Below are positions 6,240 to 12,800 of a stretch of 13,317 nt of DNA, one piece after another (positions within the stretch are counted from its first letter, which is position 1; every line of letters begins with the position of its first letter). A program made the position numbers and the translations under genes. Location of the stretch: positions 1-13,317 of the forward strand of contig CAZNAO010000025.1 of assembly GCA_964571295.1 (NCBI GenBank). Direction: 5' to 3'. The notes under the pieces are model-generated. The model had not been told where the DNA came from, made no database searches, and saw only the letters and a program-made list of their open reading frames with translations. The stretch is from UBA922 sp964571295. Lineage in GTDB: Bacteria; Patescibacteriota; Patescibacteriia; Magasanikbacterales; UBA922.

Positions 6240-6665
6240 ATGCTGAAGCCACAAATTTTCATCAACCTTCCTGTCATAGACCTCGCACGAGCAACTGCGT
6301 TTTATGAAGCACTTGGATTCGTTAAAAATCCGATGTTTTCAAATGAGCATGCAAGTGGTCTTGCCTGGTCCGACGATGTTGCACTTATGCTCCTGACGCA
6401 TGATTTTTATAGATAATTCCCCCGCAATCGAGCGGTTGCCTATACGCACACGACGAGCGCCGTGCTTTTAGCACTCCAGCTTGACTCAAAAGAAGCGGTC
6501 CAGAGATTTGCAGATACCGCCCGAGCCAACGGCGGCGATTATTACAAAGTCACCTTAGAAACCGGTATGCCGGAAGACGCAATGTTTGGTTATGAAGTCG
6601 AAGATCTTGATGGACACATCTGGGAGCCCATGTGGATGAATCCAGAACATATGCCGTCGGTTTAA
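6240..6665 (+). pseudogene. Glyoxalase/VOC-family gene broken by one in-frame TAA
   Basis: From the ATG at 6240 the frame reads as a glyoxalase/bleomycin-resistance (VOC) superfamily protein for 58 residues (MLKPQIFINLPVIDLARATA onward), then meets TAA at 6414-6416. In the same frame, without any shift, the family sequence resumes at once and continues to the stop at 6663-6665, including LLALQLDSKEAVQRF and the typical C-terminal DLDGHIWEPMW. The complete product would be 141 residues, normal for a single-domain VOC protein. A single change of AAA or another codon to TAA explains the break. A GTG at 6462 could restart translation, but it would give only 67 residues, half of a fold that needs both halves. 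Either a fresh pseudogene or a sequencing error is possible. The promoter is intact and DUF1697 follows after 20 bp. Confidence 0.85.
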
Positions 6666-6685
6666 CAAAAAACAACGACGTCTTT

Positions 6686-7219
6686 ATGAAACGATATATT
6701 GCATTATTGCGCGGAATCAATGTAGGACAAAACCATAGAGTCCCGATGAAACAGCTCAAAGAAATTTTTGAAATGCTTGACTGTACGAATGTCTCAACCT
6801 ATATCAATTCTGGCAATGTGGTTTTTGAGATGTCTCACGGTGCCACTCTTTCACGCGAGAAGATAGAAAAAACTTTCAAGAAAGAATTCGGTTTTGAAAT
6901 ACCTACTCTCATCAAATCCGAAACGGAAATGAAGACGATCGTCCGCGCAATCCCTGTGGAATGGAAAAATGACGCCACCACACAACGCACTGACGTCGCA
7001 TATCTATTTCCCGAGGCGGACTCGAAGAAGATACTTGCATCTCTCCCCTTCAATACTGAAATCATCGATGTCCGGTATGTCAAAGGAGCACTTATCTGGA
7101 ATCTTAACCGCAAAAACTATACCCGGAGTAAACTGAATAAACTGATCGGTCACGCTCTCTACCAGCAGATGACGATGCGTAATGTGAACACTGCACGGTA
7201 CTTGGCAAATTTGGAATAA
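6686..7219 (+). CDS. DUF1697 domain-containing protein
   Basis: This 177-residue protein matches the DUF1697 family (PF08002), whose function is unknown. The N-terminal hallmark LLRGINVG (7-14), with the following VPM (19-21) and YINSGNVVF (39-47), is clear. The frame is open upstream to 6632, but the ATG at 6686 gives the expected family N terminus (MKRYIALLRG), so I chose it. There is no Shine-Dalgarno sequence. It lies 20 bp after the broken VOC gene and probably shares its promoter, and it converges on the PhnB-like gene with only 11 bp between the stops. No signal peptide or membrane segment is visible. Family members are scattered among soil and environmental bacteria and often look horizontally transferred (inference). 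Confidence 0.9.
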   Translation: MKRYIALLRGINVGQNHRVPMKQLKEIFEMLDCTNVSTYINSGNVVFEMSHGATLSREKIEKTFKKEFGFEIPTLIKSETEMKTIVRAIPVEWKNDATTQRTDVAYLFPEADSKKILASLPFNTEIIDVRYVKGALIWNLNRKNYTRSKLNKLIGHALYQQMTMRNVNTARYLANLE

Positions 7220-7230
7220 CGATTGCTCTT

Positions 7231-8148
7231 TTATTTTTCATTACCAAATGCTTCTTCGAGCTTCTTGATGTCGAATTTTTTCATTTGCAAGAATGCCTGA
7301 GTAACGCGCGCGATCTGCTCAGGGGTTCCCGTACTCATCATCTCATCCAGGGCACGCGGAACGATCTGCCACGATACGCCATATACATCTTTAAGCCAGC
7401 CGCATTGTTCTGCTTCGGGTACGGCTGAAAGTTTTTCCCAGAAAAAATCTATCTCTTCCTGTGTATTACACCTGACAACCAACGAAATTGCTTCATTGAA
7501 GCCGAACTTATGATCATATGCGCTATCCATCGCTGCAAACCACTGCCTCTCAAGCATGAAATCGGTGAACATGAGACTTCCTTCCTTATCAGGTTCCCTA
7601 CCAGCAGGGTATCGGGCGAGCGTGCCACGTTTTGAATTTTTGAAAATCGAGAGGTAACGGTCAGTCGCTTCTTCGGCCTTGCCGCACACTGAACCCACAA
7701 ACATGAGCGAAGGGATGATAAGGGGGCGTTCTTCGCCTTCCGGATTAGTAAGAATTAATTGCCACGAAACACCGAACTTATCTTGTATCCAGCCGTAGTG
7801 TTTTGAAAACGGATATTCACCGAGCTCCATAAGCGCCGTACCCCCCTCAGAAAGGATATTCCACAACTCATCCAAATGTTCACGTGCCTTAGGATCCCGT
7901 GACGGATCAAAGTTCACCATGAAGGATATCGCGGGATTGACCTTGAAATACGGTCCTGCGCTGATGGCCATATATTCGGAACCAGCCAACATGAACGTGA
8001 GCATCTCTGCATTGCCTGATGGCGTATCATGAAGAACTTGCGAATGCAGTATTTTTGACTCACCCAAATCTTTGAATGCTCCGACATAAAACTCGACAGC
8101 CTGACGCGCTTCGGTGTCAAACCACATATGCGAGACGATTTTCTGCAT
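7231..8148 (-). CDS. Two-domain PhnB-like VOC protein (3-demethylubiquinone-9 3-methyltransferase family)
   Basis: This 305-residue protein consists of two tandem PhnB-type VOC domains (PF06983). Domain 1 is about 1-135 and ends FGVSWQLI; domain 2 is about 144-265 and ends YGVSWQIVP. Each starts with a short strand and a helix (EARQAVEFY at 13-21, KAEEATDRY at 157-165). The Pfam name 3-demethylubiquinone-9 3-methyltransferase is historical, and most members have no proven reaction; metal-dependent detoxification or ligand binding is commonly assumed. The tail after 265 is helical and specific to this subgroup. It is cytoplasmic by sequence. The start has no Shine-Dalgarno sequence. It begins 44 bp downstream of tRNA-Arg on the same strand with no terminator between, so it may be expressed by read-through from the tRNA promoter. 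Confidence 0.9.
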   Translation of the reverse strand: MQKIVSHMWFDTEARQAVEFYVGAFKDLGESKILHSQVLHDTPSGNAEMLTFMLAGSEYMAISAGPYFKVNPAISFMVNFDPSRDPKAREHLDELWNILSEGGTALMELGEYPFSKHYGWIQDKFGVSWQLILTNPEGEERPLIIPSLMFVGSVCGKAEEATDRYLSIFKNSKRGTLARYPAGREPDKEGSLMFTDFMLERQWFAAMDSAYDHKFGFNEAISLVVRCNTQEEIDFFWEKLSAVPEAEQCGWLKDVYGVSWQIVPRALDEMMSTGTPEQIARVTQAFLQMKKFDIKKLEEAFGNEK

Positions 8149-8192
8149 ATACTAAAGGTTAGTGAGAATGTGCGTTATTAAAATTTCTATAG

Positions 8193-8264
8193 TACCTCTG
8201 TGAGGAATCGAACCTCAATTTCCGGCTTCGGAGGCCAGCGTTCTATCCGTTAAACTACAAAGGC
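8193..8264 (-). tRNA. tRNA-Arg(CCG)
   Basis: The 72-nt minus-strand sequence folds into a full cloverleaf. The acceptor stem GCCTTTG/CAGAGGT has G1-U72 and one internal U-G wobble, and the D arm is GTTT/GAAC. The anticodon stem CTGGC/GCCGG encloses loop CTCCGAA, the variable loop has 4 nt, and the T arm TGAGG/CCTCA encloses TTCGATT. Anticodon CCG reads the arginine codon CGG. The discriminator is A73 and no CCA is encoded, so CCA must be added by a nucleotidyltransferase. Its own promoter lies just upstream. Confidence 0.95.
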
Positions 8265-8274
8265 ATGCCTCAAC

Positions 8275-8303
8275 ATAGTAGAATTGCCTGCATAAAAAGT
8301 CAA
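8275..8303 (-). promoter_or_regulatory. Promoter of tRNA-Arg
   Basis: On the minus strand TTGACT (complement of 8298-8303) and TACTAT (complement of 8275-8280) are separated by 17 bp. The predicted start lies a few bases before the mature tRNA 5' end at 8264. It lies in the gap after the stop of the VTT-domain gene (8311). Confidence 0.8.
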
Positions 8304-8310
8304 TCGAGGA

Positions 8311-8880
8311 CTACCAGAGATGAAATAAATTGAGAATACCTTGCGAATAGAGAATATTGAATACCACATTGCCCCCGAATACCACCGGAACAATATACCT
8401 GAGTTTGTAATTGAGAAACGCAAACGGGACAAGCAAGACTTCATTTGGCAAAGGAGCGATCGATGCGAATACAAACAATAAAACCAAGGGCGCCCAGGTA
8501 TATTTCTCATGAATCTTTTTTATACTCTCCTCCATTTTCCGTGCGGTCTTTCCCCCGACCATTTTCTTCCCCAGATTACCCAGCAAATATGCGATACTGT
8601 CAGCCGCCGTCATGCCCAGGCTTATTATGATAATCGTAGTTGAAAAGTTCAAACCGGACTCAAGAAACAAGGGTAAAAATGAGATGGCCGGAATCGGAGC
8701 GACGAAATTGAACCCGCTGATAAGCGATATAATAAAAATACCGATATATCCATAGCCCAAAACGACTTCTCGGATATTCTCGCTTCCTCGCGCCAGATCA
8801 GCAAAATAAAACGCAATTCCAATTACTGCGATCAGTGCGATTCCCTGAAAGATGAGTTTGAGAATTTTTTTATGTTCCAT
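8311..8880 (-). CDS. VTT/DedA-superfamily small membrane protein
   Basis: This 189-residue integral membrane protein has hydrophobic segments at about 10-28, 40-60, 63-75, 80-100, 130-150 and 160-180. The segment APLPNEVLLVPFAF (142-155) and the glycine/proline re-entrant-like stretch FNFVAPIPAISFLP (57-70) fit the VTT (SNARE-associated/DedA/YqaA) superfamily, several of whose members are phospholipid scramblases or carry undecaprenyl phosphate across the membrane. Assignment to a subfamily is not possible by eye. It is the last gene of the alpha-2-macroglobulin operon, 24 bp after the Memo-like gene, and may support the envelope in which those proteins are displayed. There is no Shine-Dalgarno sequence, and no hairpin terminator is visible after it before the tRNA promoter. 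Confidence 0.75.
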   Translation of the reverse strand: MEHKKILKLIFQGIALIAVIGIAFYFADLARGSENIREVVLGYGYIGIFIISLISGFNFVAPIPAISFLPLFLESGLNFSTTIIIISLGMTAADSIAYLLGNLGKKMVGGKTARKMEESIKKIHEKYTWAPLVLLFVFASIAPLPNEVLLVPFAFLNYKLRYIVPVVFGGNVVFNILYSQGILNLFHLW

Positions 8881-8904
8881 AGTTTCAAGACAGACGTCGT
8901 GTTA

Positions 8905-9816
8905 TCAATGGAAGAAAGCAGAAAAATAACTGGTAGTCTCTGCATAGACCGTGTCAGTTATCGTATCTGAATTTGCATGATTGCGCAATACAAAATTTGT
9001 CGCACCTATTTTTTGCATGGAGAGAAGGAGGGTGGCGATTGAAGGACCTGAATCCAGATAATCGACCGAGAGGGTAAGTATTTTTCGATACTCAAAATTT
9101 TCCATGCTTTTCCGCGTGATTTCATCTTTTTTATCCGCCTCCGCCCGCGTGAGATAATGCGAAAAATCAACCGATGCAATAATTACTGTAGTATCATCCA
9201 CCAAGCCGACAATATGCTCTGCCAATATTTTGACCTCATCTTCAGTCATTCCGCTTTTGAGAATAAACGGCACGATTGTTGCCTCAGGAAGGTAATATTT
9301 GATATAGGGCATAATCCCGCCGATAGAATGCTCGTTATTAAACGTCTTTTCATCCACTTCTGCAGCATTGTACTTTAAGATTTCTCCAATTGCATTCGTT
9401 TTTGGCATCACGTTTCCAAACGGCGTCTTCCATTGAGACTGACTCGTAAGCACCGGATATCTGCCGCGATCATAGTGATTTGGCCCAATCAGAATAACCG
9501 TATCAGGTTTTTGCTTTTGGAGAATGCCAAAAAAATCAGCGATCAATTCTCCTGCGAGCAAGTGATGCGGTATGATACCGCCTTGTATCTTGAAATTTGG
9601 CACCTCGCCCGCATATTTTTTACTCTCCACGATCCCCTGATAAAATAATTTCTCATCATAGAAAACCAAGGGCTGCTCTCCATAGGTTGCCGTTTCGTAT
9701 AGGGATCCCGTGTGTTCGCCCGCGGTCAATTTTGATCGATAGATATACCATCCGATACCAGCACCCAAGACAAGTGCAGGTATCAGAAATGATAGGTATC
9801 TTGGTTTCATGTGCAT
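8905..9816 (-). CDS. Membrane-anchored Memo-like protein (AmmeMemoRadiSam system protein B family)
   Basis: This 303-residue protein has an N-terminal hydrophobic helix (about 8-26, probably an uncleaved anchor) followed by a Memo fold (PF01875), related to class III extradiol dioxygenases. Family motifs are present in order: GGIIPHHLLAGE (79-90), LIGPNHY (109-115), NNEHSIGGIMPYI (160-172), ASVDFSHY (214-221) and a C-terminal NHANSDT (279-285). His84/85, His114 and His220 correspond to the metal-binding histidines of human MEMO1. Its metal-ligand cysteine appears to be absent, with Asp255/Ser256 in that place, a by-eye alignment. The catalytic role of bacterial members is not established. The start at 9816 is 8 bp after the alpha-2-macroglobulin stop; Met3 at 9810 is an alternative. 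Partner genes of the AmmeMemoRadiSam set (AMMECR1, radical SAM) are not in this window. Confidence 0.88.
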   Translation of the reverse strand: MHMKPRYLSFLIPALVLGAGIGWYIYRSKLTAGEHTGSLYETATYGEQPLVFYDEKLFYQGIVESKKYAGEVPNFKIQGGIIPHHLLAGELIADFFGILQKQKPDTVILIGPNHYDRGRYPVLTSQSQWKTPFGNVMPKTNAIGEILKYNAAEVDEKTFNNEHSIGGIMPYIKYYLPEATIVPFILKSGMTEDEVKILAEHIVGLVDDTTVIIASVDFSHYLTRAEADKKDEITRKSMENFEYRKILTLSVDYLDSGPSIATLLLSMQKIGATNFVLRNHANSDTITDTVYAETTSYFSAFFH

Positions 9817-9824
9817 CGGCAGGA

Positions 9825-12800
9825 TTATGGAGTATGAGGAGGTTCTGGAGAATCTGGACTGTCATCTTTTTTTATTTCTCCATCTCGATTTTTGGCACTT
9901 TTTTGATAGTATATCCCGATCATCAGCACTGTCAGAACCAATGCTCCCACTCCTGCAATAACCTTTTGATAGAGCGAAGCAGTACCGCCCTTATCAGTTT
10001 GTTTTTCAATCTGTTTGTTTACTTTTTCTGGACTATTTTGTACTGACCCCTCCTCTTGATTGTCTTTTATAACCTCTCCTTTCCCTTTTTCCGCAATCGA
10101 TACTGTATCTACCCCACTGCGTCCGTATATCTCGGGTGCATACATAAGCGATGCAAACGTCGGAGGCGCAATGTACGTTCCTGCACTTACGGCTCTGGCT
10201 GTATAGGTATAGGTCTGTTTGCCCGCTTTCATATAATAAAGAGAAATGCGCATTCCATTTTCTGTCACTTCCCGATTTCCATTATAGTAATACCATCGAT
10301 AATCCTGCCCGTACTGTTCATTATTAAATACCGTATTGACAGGAATTAGACCTGCGGGCAATTCGTCATCGATAATTGCATAATATTCTTCAGAAGGCAG
10401 CCCGCTTACCGTGATTTCAACTTGAACGGTATCGCCAACTTCGATACTCTTTCCTCCGCGGTCGCTTATATATTTTCGTTCAATAGTAAGCCCATGATTT
10501 TCCGGCTTCGCGTTTCTGTCGGTATGGAATTCATGCATGCGAAGTACAGAATATATTTCCCCGTCTCCTGATTTGATTATCTCCAATTTTGACCCTTCCT
10601 GTTTCACCGACGACAGAGGAATCGTAATTGTCGGGATCTCTGATTTTGCATCAGTAACCCTACCTCGTGCAATTTCCGTACCATCAAGAACCACTGAATA
10701 TGCATATTCAGGTTTAAGCTCTTCTCCTGTTTTTGTGTACTCCACCACGCTTTGTACGACCTGTGCCGTGGCAAACGTATTTGTCCAGTATTCACGCACC
10801 CTGTGCCGGCTCAAGTAACGAACCGCTTTTGTCGCATGCGCTTTATCGCCTCCACCAGCAATGATCGCGCGCAACGCCAGAGCCGTAGAAGCTTCTTTTG
10901 AACCGAAGAATCCTTTGCTCCCCGCTTCCCAATACATGCTTTCTCCTTCGGTTTTTCCGAGCGACAGCAACTGTTTTAATCCATTTTTTTGAGGGTCGGT
11001 TTCTCCATTTTTTACATTTGAGAGTACTGCCAACGCAAGAATATCAGGAGTGAGGTTCTCGAAATTTTGTATAGTTTCGGACTTATCAAGCGTCCCTATC
11101 ACGGTCAATGCATATGTCCGGGCAATACGCTCACTGGGAGTCACCGTATTCTCGGTTCCATCAACTCTGTTGTAGACCACTGTCCCCGAAAGGAACGTTT
11201 TTGCCCGCTCAAACATTGAGGCGGGTACTGCAAATCCCAGGTTTTCCGCACGAACCAAATACTCAAGCACATACGCCGTGATAAAGGAGTCAGAGTTCCC
11301 GATAGACCACCAGGACCACCCGCCATCTTGCTCTTGTAATACTTCAAGCCGCTTGATTCCCACCTTAATAATATCATCGATATCCTTGTCAGCGATTGCT
11401 TCGCCAAATATGTCTTGGTTTTCTTTTGCAATGATTGCCGGGACAAAACGGCTGGTTGTCTGTTCGACACACCCATATGGATAATCGACCAGATATTTCA
11501 TCGCACTTGGCAGCGTTCCCAAGAGCGTCGGGGCAAGCGACAACGTAATGCTCGTTTTACTGTTATCCGCATCAGGTGAACGTTTGATCGAATAGATCTT
11601 CCCTTCTGAACCGACTTCGCTTCGAGTTTCATAAAATCCGAATGCCCAGATCGGCAATACCTGTTTCACCGTGTCTCCAATGCGTGCATTATCCTGTGCC
11701 GTGGCAGAAAATTTCAGTGTTCCTGCCTCACTTCCTTTTTCTGGCTTAATTCTCCAATATAGCTGTTTCATGTCTTTCGCAGGAATGGTAACTGCGTCTG
11801 CCTGCAGCGCTTCAGCTTCTTTTGAATTAAATTCCAATGCAGTATCAAATACGTGTTCTGAATCTGTAAAATTCTGCACTAAAGCCGAGACTATCACCTC
11901 ATCTCCTTCACGCAAAATATTAGGAAGGATCGTCCGCACAATCACGTCTTTCGTTACCACAAATTCTTCCTTGGTCTGTCCGACCATCGTATCGGCCGTT
12001 GCACCAACCGCGGCCACCACCCAGGTAGTCAAATTATCCGGTATGGTAAACGTGACTTGTGCCCGGCCATTCTCGTCGGTTTTCACGGTCGGATTCCAAT
12101 ATGCAGTATCTTTAAATACGGTGCGTCCGCCGCCACCTCCTTTATCATTATGAACCCACACTCCACCTGCAAAGTAGGTATGATATTTCTCAATTTCCAG
12201 ATTATATACCGTGAACTTTCCTGCCTGCCATTCAATCGAGCTGACCATCACTTCGCGATTATTGACATCAATCACGTTATCTCCCGCCTGTATATCTCCG
12301 GCTTCTTTCCATGCACCATTTACCCAAAGCCTGTGGACCGGGGTAACCTTTAGTGAACCGTTTATAATGAGGTATCCCGACACATCGGTTTTTTCTACTG
12401 CAACCACCCGAGCAGGGACCTTGGTTTCTTGATATATGCCTTCGCGGGTAAGTACCATATCACCGACAGCAACCGATTCGATTGCCTTATAGGTCCCATC
12501 AGACATAAGCACAGGCGTATCGCCGGCAAAACATCCCATTTCCGCTCCTCCTGATGAGCTGATGCCGTCAAGAGATGAGGCGCCGACCGTGCCATTGTAC
12601 CGGTCAGACCAAAAACGACTGAAGATGTCTCCATTTTGTTCGCCGGCTAATTCAAAGATTGCCTTATCAACTGCCCACACGGTTACATCTCCTGAAACCG
12701 GATTCCCTCCCATATCAGTTGTTTCAATATTTACGCGTACGGTATCGCCGGGTCCGTATGTTTTTCGATCAGGTGTTACTTCAACCACCATCTTTTTGCT

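Noticed and set aside
6414..6416. Stop-codon reassignment explaining the break in the VOC gene
   Set aside because: The codon is TAA, which is a genuine stop for several other genes here. TGA also ends recG, the methyltransferase and the Memo-like gene, so there is no sign of an altered code.
8193..8264. tRNA-Arg as an integration (att) site for the neighbouring accessory genes
   Set aside because: I found no second copy of the tRNA 3' end and no integrase in the window.
12147..12533. Classical splicing intein interrupting the alpha-2-macroglobulin
   Set aside because: The +1 residue is Asp, there is no homing endonuclease, and the site is a poorly conserved bait region rather than a conserved active site where inteins usually sit. 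A BIL/PT-Hint type domain fits better.
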